A stretch of DNA of 64,000 bases from an uncultured Muribaculaceae bacterium (GTDB taxonomy: Bacteria > Bacteroidota > Bacteroidia > Bacteroidales > Muribaculaceae): contig CAJUAF010000007.1 in the NCBI GenBank assembly GCA_910584365.1, positions 83,907 to 147,906 of the forward strand, in the 5' to 3' direction. Position numbers and translations under genes: made by a program. Position 1 is the first letter of the stretch. The number at the start of each line of letters is the position of its first letter. The notes below the pieces were generated by a model, which was given only the letters and a program-made list of their open reading frames with translations, did not search any database and was not told where the DNA came from. This document shows, in pieces, positions 19,608 through 28,545 of the stretch.

Positions 19608-21020
19608 ATGCTGAAGCCTGAATTCCTGAAAATGATTGCGTCCCTCGACGACGGGCGCTTCGCCTCGCTGGCGGAGACTCTGACGGAGACGGCTCCCGAA
19701 GTGTCGGTGCGCCTCAATCCCCGTAAGTTTTCCCCCGCAGGGGAAACTCCTTTCCCGGAAGAACCGGTACCCTGGTGCGAAGGCGGTATATATCTGTCTG
19801 AACGGCCGAAGTTCACTTTCGACCCTGCGCTCCACCAGGGGGTATATTACGTGCAGGACGCTTCCTCGATGATAATGGGAGCCGTCGCCGCCGAATTGGC
19901 CCGGCGCCTTGCGGGGGGACCGCTCCTGTGGCTCGACGCCTGTGCGGCGCCGGGCGGCAAGACCACTGCGGCGCTTGACGCCCTCCCCTCCGGGTCGCTG
20001 GTCGTTGCCAATGAATTTGACTACGGCCGGGCCGAAATCCTCGCCGAAAATGTCGCGAAATGGGGTTCTCCTTACACGGTCGTCACCCGCGGGGATACAG
20101 CCCGCTGCCGCGCCGTCGGAGAGGTCTTTGACGTCGTGGCCGTCGATGCCCCCTGCTCCGGCGAGGGGATGATGCGCAAGGACGCCACGGCGTGTCAGCA
20201 ATGGTCTGCGGCGCTTGTGGAGGAGTGCGTCGCCCGTCAGAAGGAGATTCTTTCCAACGTATGGGACGCTCTCAGACCGGGAGGATATCTTGTCTATTCC
20301 ACCTGCACGTTCAATACCCGGGAGAATGAGGAGATGGTGGAATGGCTCTGTGGGGAATACGGGGCCGAACCTGTGGACATGGAATTTCCTTTCGGCATCG
20401 ACGGCGCCGTGGGAAGCGATCTTCCCGCGCTGCGCTTCATCCCGGGACGGGTGCGTGGCGAAGGGCTGTTCATGGCCGTGGTGAGGAAACCTGGCGAATG
20501 GACTCCCCGGGAGTTTCCCGGGGAAAATACCCCCGGCAAGGGGCGCAAAGGGACCGGCAAGCGCAAGGGGGGCGGTAAAGCCCCGGAAATCCCCTCGGAG
20601 GTCCGGGCCTGGATAATTCCGGGGGAAAGAGAAAACTTCCTGCTGACGGCTACGGAAAACGGTCTGAGGGCGTTCCCCGCGCAATGGTCGGACCTGCTGT
20701 CCCTCTTCCTGAAGAAACTTCAGGTAATATCCGCCGGGACGGAACTGGCGGAAACCAGGGGACACGACGTAGTCCCGACTCAGGCGCTTGCGCTCTCGAC
20801 GCTTCTCGATGCGGACGCTTTCCCACGCGTGGAGACAGACCGAGAGACGGCCCTGGCATATCTGAGACGGGAAGCCGTAGCGCTTCCCCGGGAGACGCCC
20901 CGGGGATTCGTACTCCTCACATACGGCGGCCGTCCACTCGGATTCGTTAAAAATCTTGGCAACCGCGCCAATAATCTTTATCCTAAGGAATGGAGAATAA
21001 AGTCAATACAGAAATCATGA
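19608..21020 (+). CDS. NOL1/NOP2/Sun-family rRNA cytosine-C5 methyltransferase (RsmF-like)
   Basis: This 470-residue SAM-dependent enzyme shows motif I 'LDACAAPGGKTT' and both catalytic cysteines of the family: 'DAPCSGEGMMRK' and 'YSTCTFNTRENE'. A C-terminal RNA-binding extension (about 300-470) is present, as in RsmF/YebU. It methylates a cytosine in rRNA, probably 16S. The segment around 300-335 is Lys/Gly-rich and likely flexible. The stop overlaps the best start of the MATE gene by four bases (ATGA at 21017-21020), so translational coupling is likely. The exact target base cannot be told from the sequence. Confidence 0.92.
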   Translation: MLKPEFLKMIASLDDGRFASLAETLTETAPEVSVRLNPRKFSPAGETPFPEEPVPWCEGGIYLSERPKFTFDPALHQGVYYVQDASSMIMGAVAAELARRLAGGPLLWLDACAAPGGKTTAALDALPSGSLVVANEFDYGRAEILAENVAKWGSPYTVVTRGDTARCRAVGEVFDVVAVDAPCSGEGMMRKDATACQQWSAALVEECVARQKEILSNVWDALRPGGYLVYSTCTFNTRENEEMVEWLCGEYGAEPVDMEFPFGIDGAVGSDLPALRFIPGRVRGEGLFMAVVRKPGEWTPREFPGENTPGKGRKGTGKRKGGGKAPEIPSEVRAWIIPGERENFLLTATENGLRAFPAQWSDLLSLFLKKLQVISAGTELAETRGHDVVPTQALALSTLLDADAFPRVETDRETALAYLRREAVALPRETPRGFVLLTYGGRPLGFVKNLGNRANNLYPKEWRIKSIQKS

Positions 21021-22393
21021 CGGTGCGCTCCCGCAGTGCCCTGGGCCGCTACCTGGCCGACTGCTGGAGAATCATCCGCCTGGGTTTCCCCGTGCTGGTG
21101 TCGCAGCTCGGCATGATCGTGGTGGCCTTTGCCGACAACATAATGGTGGGGCATTACAGCACCGACGCGCTGGCTTCCGCCTCTTTCGTCAACAATCTTT
21201 TCAACCTCCCGATTTTCGGTGCGCTGGGTTTCTCCTACGGTATCACCCCGCTGGTAGGCGCCCTGTTCACCAACGGTAATCCCGCGAAAATCGGTAAGGT
21301 TGTCCGCGCCGGTGTGTTGATAAACTTGATTGTCAGTGCGTTGCTGATATGCGTCATGGGTATAATATACCTTAATCTTCACCGTCTGGGCCAGCCCGCG
21401 GAACTGCTCCCCGTAATCCGGCCGTACTATCTGATAGTGATGTTCGGGATGCTTCCGATATGTATCTTCAACGTTTTCTCGCAGTGGAGCTACGGCATCC
21501 GCAACACCTCCATGCCGATGTGGATCATGCTGGGAGCCAATGTGCTGAACATCTTCGGCAACTACCTGCTCATCTACGGTAACTGGGGATTCCCCGAACT
21601 GGGACTCACCGGAGCCGGAATCTCCACGCTGACGGCCCGCATACTGACTATGACGATAATCTGCGGAGTTTTCTTCCGGAGCCGCCGCTACGCGGAATAT
21701 GCCGCCGGATACCGTTCGGCCCGCGCCGACGGGGAAACCTGCGGCACGGTTTTCCGGATGTCCTGGCCCGTCAGTCTCCAGATGTCGTTCGAGACGGCCG
21801 CGTTCTCGGGCTGTGCCGTCATGTGCGGCTGGCTGGGTGCCGTCGAGATGGCCGCGTTCCAGATTGTTGTCGTTGTCGGGACGCTCGGCTTCTGTATTTA
21901 CTACGCGATGGCGACCAGTGTGGCCGTCCTCGTTTCCAATGAGGCTGGGGCGAACAATATCGCCGGGATGAAGCAGAAAGCCTTCGCCGGTTACGGGGTA
22001 ATCCTGGCCTGCTGCACCTGTTCCAGCCTCTTCTTCGCCTTGGCTTCCGGAGATTTCATGCAGATTTTCACTGAAGACAAGGCTGTGCTGGCGGCAGCCG
22101 TCGGTGTCATTGTCCCCCTGGTGCTGTATCAGGTCGGGGACGCCACGCAGATCAATTTCGCCAACGCCCTCCGCGGCACGGGCAATGTGCGCCCGATGAT
22201 GTGGATAGCTTTCGTCAGCTATATCCTCGTCGGCATCCCCGCGTCATGGCTCCTCGCCTTCCCCCTCGGCCTGGGCCTTTACGGCATCGTCCTGAGCTTC
22301 TCCTGCTCTCTCTTCCTGGCCGCGGCCCTATTCCTTTTCTTCTTCCTGCGAACGCTGCGCCACTGCGCCCGCCCCGCCGCCATCCCCTCCTGA
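21017..22393 (+). CDS. MATE-family multidrug/Na+ efflux transporter
   Basis: This is a 458-residue polytopic membrane protein with 12 predicted helices in two homologous halves, a MatE layout. Motifs such as 'GFPVLVSQLGMIVVAFADNIMVGHYSTDALASASF' in helix 1-2 are characteristic. It exports cationic compounds by Na+ or H+ antiport. An in-frame ATG at 20990 exists, but the ATG at 21017 forms an ATGA with the stop of the methyltransferase gene and leaves the first membrane helix intact, so it is preferred. The pairing with an rRNA methyltransferase looks like an operon of convenience. Confidence 0.93.
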   Translation: MTVRSRSALGRYLADCWRIIRLGFPVLVSQLGMIVVAFADNIMVGHYSTDALASASFVNNLFNLPIFGALGFSYGITPLVGALFTNGNPAKIGKVVRAGVLINLIVSALLICVMGIIYLNLHRLGQPAELLPVIRPYYLIVMFGMLPICIFNVFSQWSYGIRNTSMPMWIMLGANVLNIFGNYLLIYGNWGFPELGLTGAGISTLTARILTMTIICGVFFRSRRYAEYAAGYRSARADGETCGTVFRMSWPVSLQMSFETAAFSGCAVMCGWLGAVEMAAFQIVVVVGTLGFCIYYAMATSVAVLVSNEAGANNIAGMKQKAFAGYGVILACCTCSSLFFALASGDFMQIFTEDKAVLAAAVGVIVPLVLYQVGDATQINFANALRGTGNVRPMMWIAFVSYILVGIPASWLLAFPLGLGLYGIVLSFSCSLFLAAALFLFFFLRTLRHCARPAAIPS

Positions 22394-22447
22394 TCCGGCA
22401 GGTAACTTTTTTAAGTTTTTAATATCCACTTCTTTAATATCCATTCC

Positions 22448-22479
22448 TTTGATTTATTCGTTATAATATTGTAACTTTG
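22448..22479 (+). promoter_or_regulatory. Promoter of the GNAT toxin-antitoxin pair
   Basis: TTTG (22448-22451) and TAACTTTG (22472-22479) are separated by 20 bases, matching the Bacteroidetes -33/-7 consensus. The antitoxin ATG at 22501 follows within 25 bases. Confidence 0.8.
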
Positions 22480-22500
22480 TGTCCTAAAACAGAATTAGAT

Positions 22501-22677
22501 ATGGCAACTCCGATAAAAGCAGTCCCTATTCTCACCGGCACATTGGCTGACGATTTTGTACGTCAGGCAGAAGAAAACGAGCGTAAACCTCGCCGTATTC
22601 TTTCGGAAGAAAGGGAGAAAAAGATCGCGGAAATAATGCGTCGTTCTCGGGAGTTCGTTCCTTCATGGCTCAAATAA
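22501..22677 (+). CDS. Small antitoxin-like protein upstream of a GNAT toxin
   Basis: This 58-residue protein starts at the ATG at 22501, just after a consensus promoter; an upstream in-frame TTG at 22477 overlaps the -7 box and is rejected. It is highly charged and helical in its second half ('AEENERKPRRILSEEREKKIAEIMRRSREF'), with no obvious DNA-binding ribbon-helix-helix. Position, size and overlap with the following acetyltransferase fit a type II antitoxin that neutralises its toxin. The base composition is visibly more A+T-rich than the genes either side, so recent acquisition is likely. The antitoxin role is inferred from context. Confidence 0.7.
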   Translation: MATPIKAVPILTGTLADDFVRQAEENERKPRRILSEEREKKIAEIMRRSREFVPSWLK

Positions 22678-23285
22678 TGACGGGGAACTCCATTTTTAAT
22701 CTCGGAAACGACTGTACCTTGTATAAGCTCAATGAGCTTATATTACAGAATTGTGCCCGTTTCGATTGTGGTGTAGATGACCTGAACGATTTTTTCTCAA
22801 ACGATGCGATTACCTATGAGAGAGACCTCATGGGCAAAACATATTGTTGGCTTGACAATGCTGACGATCGAAGAATCGTTGCCATGATAACGCTGGCCAA
22901 TGCTGGTATTCAGACCACCCATTTACCTAATAATCCCAAGCGGCATCTTAATAAGGCAATCGCTTATAACAAACAGGGGCGTACCTATCCGGCTGTGCTG
23001 ATCGGGCGATTAGGGGTTGATAAGGACTATCAGCATACCCGTTATCGCATTGGAGCGCAAATCATGGATTTTATCAAGGATTGGTTCATAAGTGCTGATA
23101 ACAAAACGGGATGCCGATTTATTCTTGTCGACGCTGTGAATAATCCACATACCTTAGCTTATTACGAACGTAATGGATTCAAGCCTCTTTTCCCACATAT
23201 CAGTGATGAAAAAGCGTTTTATGAAATAAATGGAACAGAGGAATTGAGAACCCGTATGTATTATTTTGATTTGCTGACATATTGA
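22665..23285 (+). CDS. GNAT acetyltransferase, probable toxin of a toxin-antitoxin pair
   Basis: This 206-residue GNAT-fold protein shows 'YPAVLIGRLGVDKDYQHTRYRIGAQIMDFIKDWF', the beta4/alpha3 acetyl-CoA region, with a degenerate pyrophosphate loop. 'DAVNNPHTLAYYERNGFKPL' matches the late GNAT motif seen in AtaT/TacT-type tRNA acetyltransferase toxins. It overlaps the antitoxin gene; an alternative ATG at 22677 shares one base with the antitoxin TAA and is equally plausible. By analogy it would acetylate aminoacyl-tRNA and stop translation when free. A non-toxic small-molecule acetyltransferase is the alternative. The A+T-rich composition supports horizontal transfer. Confidence 0.75.
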   Translation: MAQIMTGNSIFNLGNDCTLYKLNELILQNCARFDCGVDDLNDFFSNDAITYERDLMGKTYCWLDNADDRRIVAMITLANAGIQTTHLPNNPKRHLNKAIAYNKQGRTYPAVLIGRLGVDKDYQHTRYRIGAQIMDFIKDWFISADNKTGCRFILVDAVNNPHTLAYYERNGFKPLFPHISDEKAFYEINGTEELRTRMYYFDLLTY

Positions 23286-23333
23286 GGATGTCTATTATCC
23301 ATACGCGGCGATAGTTTTTTACTTAGGCTGCTG

Positions 23334-23379
23334 AAAAAGAGTCCAGCTTCTAACTTTTCGGAAGCTGGACTCTTTTTTT
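23334..23379. terminator. Strong bidirectional terminator
   Basis: A perfect 17-bp stem (AAAAAGAGTCCAGCTTC at 23334-23350 with 23361-23377) and a 10-base loop carry a T tract on either strand. It ends the GNAT toxin transcript and the convergent GH97 transcript. Confidence 0.9.
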
Positions 23380-23466
23380 GCGGTTCAGTGGGTGGGATAT
23401 CTGCCTGCGAGGTTGCAGGGACGGTTATTGGTCAGCAGAGTGGTGCGGGGCGGGGACTGCCTCAGG

Positions 23467-25623
23467 TCAGCGGGGGAGGGGGACAAGGCGGATGGCGCAG
23501 CCGCCGCCGGGGGCCAGACGCTGGCGCAGCCGTGAGCGGGAGGTCACTTTCTTTGTCGAGATGCGGTAGGCCACGGGGTTGGTCTGCCAGTCGGCGTCGG
23601 GAGCGTCGGCATAGATTGTGGCCTCATAGGTGACGCCGGGGGTGAGGAAGTCCAGGGGGATTTCGGCCTCGCGGGCGTTTTCGTCGGTGATGGCCCCTAC
23701 GTACCAGTCATCGGAGTGTTTGTCCTGACGGGCTACGGTGATATAGTCGCCCGGTTCGGCGGCGATATAGCGCGAGTCTTTCCAGTCCACGGGGACGGCC
23801 TTGATGAACTCGAAGGCGTCGGGATGCTTGCGGTAGTTCTCGGGGAGGTCGCATACCATCTGGAAGGGGGAGGGCATCGTAAGGTAGAGGGCCAGCTGAC
23901 GGGCCAGGGTGGTGCCGCAGTTGTGGGTGTACTGGCCTCCGTAGGTCGACATACGCGGTTCGAAGATACCGGGCGTATAGTCCATCGGGCCACCTTTGAG
24001 ACGGGTGAAGGGGAGGACGGTCGTATGATACGGAGGATTACCCTGCATGGCTTCGAATTCCGTTCCGCGGGCCGATTCCTGGGCCATCCAGTTGGGATAG
24101 GTGCGTCCCAGGCCGGTAGGGCGGGGAGCCTCGTGGCTGTCGACCATGATGTGATAGTCGGCGGCCTTTTTGGCGACGCGAAGCACGTGGTCGACGAACC
24201 ACTGCGAGCCATGGTTCTCGGAGCGGGGAATCAGTTCGCCCACATATCCGGTCTTGACGGCCTCGTAGCCGTGGCGGTTCATGAAGCGGAACGCGGAATC
24301 CATCTGGAAGTCATAGTCGGCGGCGTTGGCGCCTGTCTCGTGGTGCATGATGAGTTTAACTCCTCTGGAGGCTGCGTAGGCCGTCAGGGAATCCACGGGG
24401 AAGTCGGGATAGGCTTTGGTGAAGTCGAAATGACGGTTCTTGCGGTAGGAAGTCCAGTCCTCCCATCCTTCGTTCCATCCTTCGACCAGCACTCCGGGGA
24501 TGCCGTTCTCGGCGGCGAAGTCGATATAGCGGCGCACGTTGGCGGCGTTGGCGGCGTGGCGTCCGTTAGGCTTGACGCGGGTATAGTCGGTGCCGGGACG
24601 GGCGGTTATGGAGTCGGAGTAGGCCCAGGTGCGTCCGTCGCCGAGGAACATTTCCCACCATACGCCCACATATTTCTGGGGCTTGATCCAGGAGGTATCC
24701 CCGATGGCGCAGGGTTCGTTGAGGTTGTAGACAAGCTGCGAGGCCAGGATGCCGGGAGCGTTGTCGGCCACCATCACCGTGCGCCAGGGGGTGTGGAAAG
24801 GCAGCTCGAAGTAGGCCACATAGCCCATCTTGTCCTCGATGACCCGGGAGGTCAGGGAGTTGGCCACGGTGTCGACGGCGAGGTTAAGCACTCCGTAGTC
24901 GCGCAGATCTGCCTCGTGGATGTTGACATACAGGGGCTTGACATCCTTGCGTCCCGTGCGCATCTTCATCAGCAGAGGGGTCTGCACGGAAAGCTCCGGC
25001 AGACGGTTGCTCTCCGTATGGTTTCCGTAAGCGCGGAAAGCCGTCTCGAGGCTGTCCATCGGCGCGATGGTCCATAGGTATTCGTCGGTGTTGTTGTCGC
25101 CGGGGATGCAGTACATCATCGGGGATTCCGGCAGGTTGAACTCCGTAAGTTCTTTTTTGACACGCAGATAGGGCCATCCCCCCTGGTTGGGGAACTCATA
25201 GCGGAAGCCCAGGCCGTCGTTGAACAGGCGGAAGCGGATCACGAACTCCTTGGGGACTTTTTCGGCCACAACTTCATTGCCCGTGCGCCGCGACATATCT
25301 TCACGCAGCAGTACGGCCAGTTCGTTGTGGTTGTCGCGTACCTCGGCGAACTCTCCCCATACCGGGCGCCAGACCGTGTCGGCCGAACTCCGCTCCGTCG
25401 AGGCGATGTCGAACCAGCGGTCGAAGTCGTAGCGGTCTCCCAGCAGTCCCAGGCGCGAGGGGCGCACCACGGTGTCGCCGTCGAACGTCAGGGAGTACAT
25501 CGGCGTGCCGCTGTCGTTTGTCCAGACTTCGGCGCGCAGGCGTCCGTCGGGAGAGGTAAGATATTCGGCGCCGGAAGCCCCTAAGGCTCCGGCGGCGAAT
25601 ATAGCAAAAATTACTTTTTTCAT
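23467..25623 (-). CDS. GH97 alpha-glucosidase (SusB-like, predicted inverting)
   Basis: This 718-residue exported glycoside hydrolase has a signal peptide (residues 1-19), an N-terminal beta-sandwich, a central (beta/alpha)8 barrel and a C-terminal beta domain. As I recall the Bacteroides SusB numbering, key Glu residues are 391, 439, 508, 526 and 532. Here Glu lies at 381, 429 ('HHETGA'), 498 ('DSHEAP'), 516 ('QESARG') and 522, a constant offset of 10. Glu at 429 points to the inverting GH97a type rather than the retaining Asp type. It would release glucose from alpha-glucans in the periplasm. It starts 25 bases after the secreted endonuclease stop and may share its transcript. No SusC/D genes are adjacent. 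Confidence 0.92.
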   Translation of the reverse strand: MKKVIFAIFAAGALGASGAEYLTSPDGRLRAEVWTNDSGTPMYSLTFDGDTVVRPSRLGLLGDRYDFDRWFDIASTERSSADTVWRPVWGEFAEVRDNHNELAVLLREDMSRRTGNEVVAEKVPKEFVIRFRLFNDGLGFRYEFPNQGGWPYLRVKKELTEFNLPESPMMYCIPGDNNTDEYLWTIAPMDSLETAFRAYGNHTESNRLPELSVQTPLLMKMRTGRKDVKPLYVNIHEADLRDYGVLNLAVDTVANSLTSRVIEDKMGYVAYFELPFHTPWRTVMVADNAPGILASQLVYNLNEPCAIGDTSWIKPQKYVGVWWEMFLGDGRTWAYSDSITARPGTDYTRVKPNGRHAANAANVRRYIDFAAENGIPGVLVEGWNEGWEDWTSYRKNRHFDFTKAYPDFPVDSLTAYAASRGVKLIMHHETGANAADYDFQMDSAFRFMNRHGYEAVKTGYVGELIPRSENHGSQWFVDHVLRVAKKAADYHIMVDSHEAPRPTGLGRTYPNWMAQESARGTEFEAMQGNPPYHTTVLPFTRLKGGPMDYTPGIFEPRMSTYGGQYTHNCGTTLARQLALYLTMPSPFQMVCDLPENYRKHPDAFEFIKAVPVDWKDSRYIAAEPGDYITVARQDKHSDDWYVGAITDENAREAEIPLDFLTPGVTYEATIYADAPDADWQTNPVAYRISTKKVTSRSRLRQRLAPGGGCAIRLVPLPR

Positions 25624-25648
25624 AATAAGGTTCTGAAAGAGTTTAGAG

Positions 25649-27328
25649 TTAGAAAAGGATTCTCAGAGGAGTGCGCCGGCCCGGCGCCGAGATGATATAG
25701 GCGCCCGGGGGGAGGGGGAGGAGAGTGCCGTCGGTGGCCTCCTCGATTGTCAGGATCAGGCGTCCGCTGAGGTCGTGGACGCGCACGGCCCTGACCTCAG
25801 CGCCGGAGGGGAGAGTGAGGGCTATCCCGTCGCCGGTCAGGCGCCACCCCATCGGTATGTCGGCTTCGGCCCCCGCGGCGTCTATGCCGGAGGGGAGACT
25901 GACGTAGATTTCATTGGAGGGATCCGAGTAGAAACCCAGGCGGCAGGAGCGCACGTTGTAGCTCTCGCGGGAACCGGGCTGGCAGTCATCGAAGGTGTAG
26001 TTGGGCTGCTCGGCCACGCTCTCCTCCCAGTATGTCTCGGCATCGGGGGGATAGATAGTTCGCGTCACGAGATAGTAGTCGATGACATCCCCCTGGGGTT
26101 CCTCCCATAGGGCGGTGTAGGAAGTCTCGGTGATTCCCGTGGCGGGGAGGGCGGTAATGTCGTGGAGGACAGGTTTCTCCAGGGATTCCCCGCGCAGGGC
26201 GATGCCGCGCGACTTGGCGCCGTCATAGTCGGTCACCACCAGTCGGGCGGCGTGGGTGCCGAGCGATGTGGGGCGGTAGGTCACCTTGACCCAGGTGCCT
26301 TCCGGCTTGTTGACATCCGAAGCGCTGACCGAGGATGCCTCCACGGAGAACATCCCGCGGTCCACCCCCGAGAGGGTTATCGACGGATTGGTGCGGATAT
26401 TCTCTCCGCGGAACTGCAGCGAGGCCGTGTTGGGAACGTTGATTACCGTTTCGCCGAACTCCAGCGCCATATCCTGGACCGGAGTAATCAGCAGCGGATC
26501 ACCCTCGGGTCCGGTCGATCCGGGGTTGAACGTCTCCCCCCGGCGGTCACCCCAGAGATATTCCGCCAGTTCGGGGTAGTCGATGAAAGGATTGCGGTTG
26601 GCCTGTATCTTGTAGACCTCGTCGTTGCGGTCGAGTTCCTTCTGGCTGACCTTGTCCTCGCGGCTCCATTTGAGCAGCAGATTCGCCGCCCAGGTGTTGA
26701 GGGTGGGGTAGAGGTTGTTGGAGACCATCCAGGTGTAGCGCCAGGTGAGGTTCTGATAGCAGGTGACCATGTAGAAGTAGGTCCGGGCGAAGTCCCCTTT
26801 GTATTCGTCGGCAGGCTCGAAGACCATCCGGGCGCCACCCCCCTGTCCGGAGGCGGGATGGCCCACGGTGGTTATGCCGTTGTCGAAGTCGGGTTTGCCG
26901 ACAACCTCCCCCAGGGGGTAATTCGATTTGGCCATGTTTGCGGCCGCTTCCGAGGGGTAAAGGTGATTGAGGTCAGTGTATGCGGGGGTGTCCTGCGAGC
27001 CTCCCCACCAGCTTTTGGGGAAGGAGTGTTCGCGGTTGAGGCCCCGGAAAGAGTTGGTGTAGAGAGGGATGTCGGAGTACATATCCCACCATTGTCCGTA
27101 ATTTTCGTTATCGGGAGGATAGACGTCCGTGCGGCGGAAATAATCGGGCAGGGCGTTGTAGGAGGACACCTGCGTGTGATTGTAGATCAGGTTGTGGAGA
27201 GCCGTCTTCAGCTCGCCGTCCCGTTTGCCGGCCAGGGAAGAGTAATATCCGGCCGGAATCTCAGCCTGGATGGAGGCCGAAACCGCTGCCGCGACGGCCA
27301 GGAGTATGAGGCGGTAAAAGTTTTTCAT
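25649..27328 (-). CDS. Secreted endonuclease I-family nuclease with sorting tail
   Basis: This 559-residue exported protein has a signal peptide ending at about residue 22. The first 280 residues are an endonuclease I (EndA/NucM-like) domain with 'LNREHSFPKSWWGG' (His101) and 'DLNHLYPSEAAANMAKSN' (His122), the beta-beta-alpha-metal signature. Next comes an Ig-like domain (about 285-385), an FN3-like segment, and a C-terminal sorting-type tail ('VRVHDLSGRLILTIEEATDGTLLPLPPGAYII'). It probably cuts extracellular DNA or RNA at the cell surface for nutrition or matrix turnover. A hairpin-repeat copy lies just upstream, after the preceding glycosyltransferase gene. Confidence 0.9.
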   Translation of the reverse strand: MKNFYRLILLAVAAAVSASIQAEIPAGYYSSLAGKRDGELKTALHNLIYNHTQVSSYNALPDYFRRTDVYPPDNENYGQWWDMYSDIPLYTNSFRGLNREHSFPKSWWGGSQDTPAYTDLNHLYPSEAAANMAKSNYPLGEVVGKPDFDNGITTVGHPASGQGGGARMVFEPADEYKGDFARTYFYMVTCYQNLTWRYTWMVSNNLYPTLNTWAANLLLKWSREDKVSQKELDRNDEVYKIQANRNPFIDYPELAEYLWGDRRGETFNPGSTGPEGDPLLITPVQDMALEFGETVINVPNTASLQFRGENIRTNPSITLSGVDRGMFSVEASSVSASDVNKPEGTWVKVTYRPTSLGTHAARLVVTDYDGAKSRGIALRGESLEKPVLHDITALPATGITETSYTALWEEPQGDVIDYYLVTRTIYPPDAETYWEESVAEQPNYTFDDCQPGSRESYNVRSCRLGFYSDPSNEIYVSLPSGIDAAGAEADIPMGWRLTGDGIALTLPSGAEVRAVRVHDLSGRLILTIEEATDGTLLPLPPGAYIISAPGRRTPLRILF

Positions 27329-27369
27329 GAAATTTCAACAAATTTGGCTTGCAAAAAGTTAACGGGGCT

Positions 27370-27401
27370 GTTCGCCTACGGGCGAACCACAGGACAGGCA
27401 G
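27370..27401 (-). repeat. REP-like hairpin repeat, copy 2 (CGTA-loop form)
   Basis: On the minus strand it reads CTGCCTGTCCTGTGG then GTTCGCC-CGTA-GGCGAAC, identical to copy 1. It starts 53 bases after the glycosyltransferase stop, in sense with that gene, and before the endonuclease gene. Confidence 0.85.
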
Positions 27402-27453
27402 CACGGGGAGACCCCATCCGGGAGGCATCTCTTTTGGGAGAGTTCTCCGGGGG

Positions 27454-28545
27454 TCAGGACTCCAGGTGGCGGTCAACGCGGGAAAGGATGGACTGGGGGG
27501 AGATGGCGCGAAGGCAGTGGTAATCTCCGCGGAAGCAGGGTTTGTTGCCGAAGACGGAGCAGGGGCGGCAGGTCATCGGGAGCTGGATGATGTCCTCCTC
27601 TTTCTGGCGCCACCCCTTGAAGCCGCAGTAGGGATGGGTAGCGCCCCAGACGCTCACCACCGGGGTAGCCACCAGGGAGGCCAGGTGCATATTGGCCGAG
27701 TCCATCGAGACCATGACGTCAAGATGGCTTGCCAGGGCCAGCTCCACGGGAAAACCGAGCCTTTTGGCCGCCAGGGATATTACTCCCGGATAACGCGCGG
27801 CCCAGCCGTCGAGGATTTCCCTTTCCTTGTCCCCTCCGCCGAAAAGGAATATCTTCATCCCCGGGCGCTCCGACAGCGCCTTGACAACCTGCTCCATAAG
27901 TTCCGGAGGATATATCTTCCCCTGGTGCTTGGCAAAGGGCGCGATCCCCACCCAGTGTTCCCCCCGCAGGCGCGGCGGAGTCACCGCGGCGAAGGTCGCC
28001 GGGTCCCCTTTGCCGGCGGGTGCGCCGGCAAACAGCCCGTCGAAATGGTTCTCGACCGGCAGCCCGATGCGGTGGAACGCCTGGCGGTAGCGGGCCCGCG
28101 AGGAGATGAGGGGGAGGAGGATTTTGTTGTGGGTGCGCGTCAGCGCCCGTTTCCCTTTCCGTCCCTTGTTGATTACCGAGACGGGGATCCCCTTGAGGCG
28201 GCAGAAAAAGGTCAGTATCTTAGTGCGCAGTACGTCGTGGAGGTCGATGAAGCCGTCGAAATCCGTTTCCTCGCGCAACCGCGCGAACAGGCGCCGCAGT
28301 CCCCCCGGACCCTTGTAGTCCTCGAGATTCACTCCGATGACGCGCAGATTGGCGGGAGGGTTGAGAAACACGGATGTCATCGACTTGCGGGTCACCATCG
28401 TGAACCTTACCCCGGGATAACAGGCACAGGCGCTGTAAAGCACCGGCACGGTCATCGCCACGTCCCCCAGCGCCGAGAAACGGACCACCAGGACGCTTTT
28501 CAGCCCCCTGGGATTATTCGGAGCTATGTCGGAGGCGCCGTTCAT
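27454..28545 (-). CDS. Glycosyltransferase family 9 (heptosyltransferase-like)
   Basis: This 363-residue GT-B enzyme begins with the GT9 signature 'VLVVRFSALGDVAMTVPVL'. The C-terminal half has 'VGIAPFAKHQGKIYPPELM', 'KIFLFGGGDKEREI' and the donor-binding 'DVMVSMDSANMHLASLVATPVVSVWGATHP', as in ADP-heptose:LPS heptosyltransferases. It acts at the inner membrane on lipopolysaccharide core or another glycolipid. Its start overlaps the stop of DUF4254 by four bases, so the two are coupled. I recall this pairing in other Bacteroidales. The 'CRPCSVFGNKPC' cysteine cluster near the C-terminus is also seen in Bacteroidetes homologues as I recall. Donor sugar is unknown. Confidence 0.9.
   Translation of the reverse strand: MNGASDIAPNNPRGLKSVLVVRFSALGDVAMTVPVLYSACACYPGVRFTMVTRKSMTSVFLNPPANLRVIGVNLEDYKGPGGLRRLFARLREETDFDGFIDLHDVLRTKILTFFCRLKGIPVSVINKGRKGKRALTRTHNKILLPLISSRARYRQAFHRIGLPVENHFDGLFAGAPAGKGDPATFAAVTPPRLRGEHWVGIAPFAKHQGKIYPPELMEQVVKALSERPGMKIFLFGGGDKEREILDGWAARYPGVISLAAKRLGFPVELALASHLDVMVSMDSANMHLASLVATPVVSVWGATHPYCGFKGWRQKEEDIIQLPMTCRPCSVFGNKPCFRGDYHCLRAISPQSILSRVDRHLES

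Noticed and set aside
20990..21016. Upstream ATG of the MATE gene giving a 31-base overlap
   Set aside because: The ATG at 21017 gives the standard four-base ATGA overlap and the first membrane helix begins well after it.
22477..22500. TTG start for the antitoxin-like gene
   Set aside because: It lies within the -7 promoter element, so it would not be in the mRNA.
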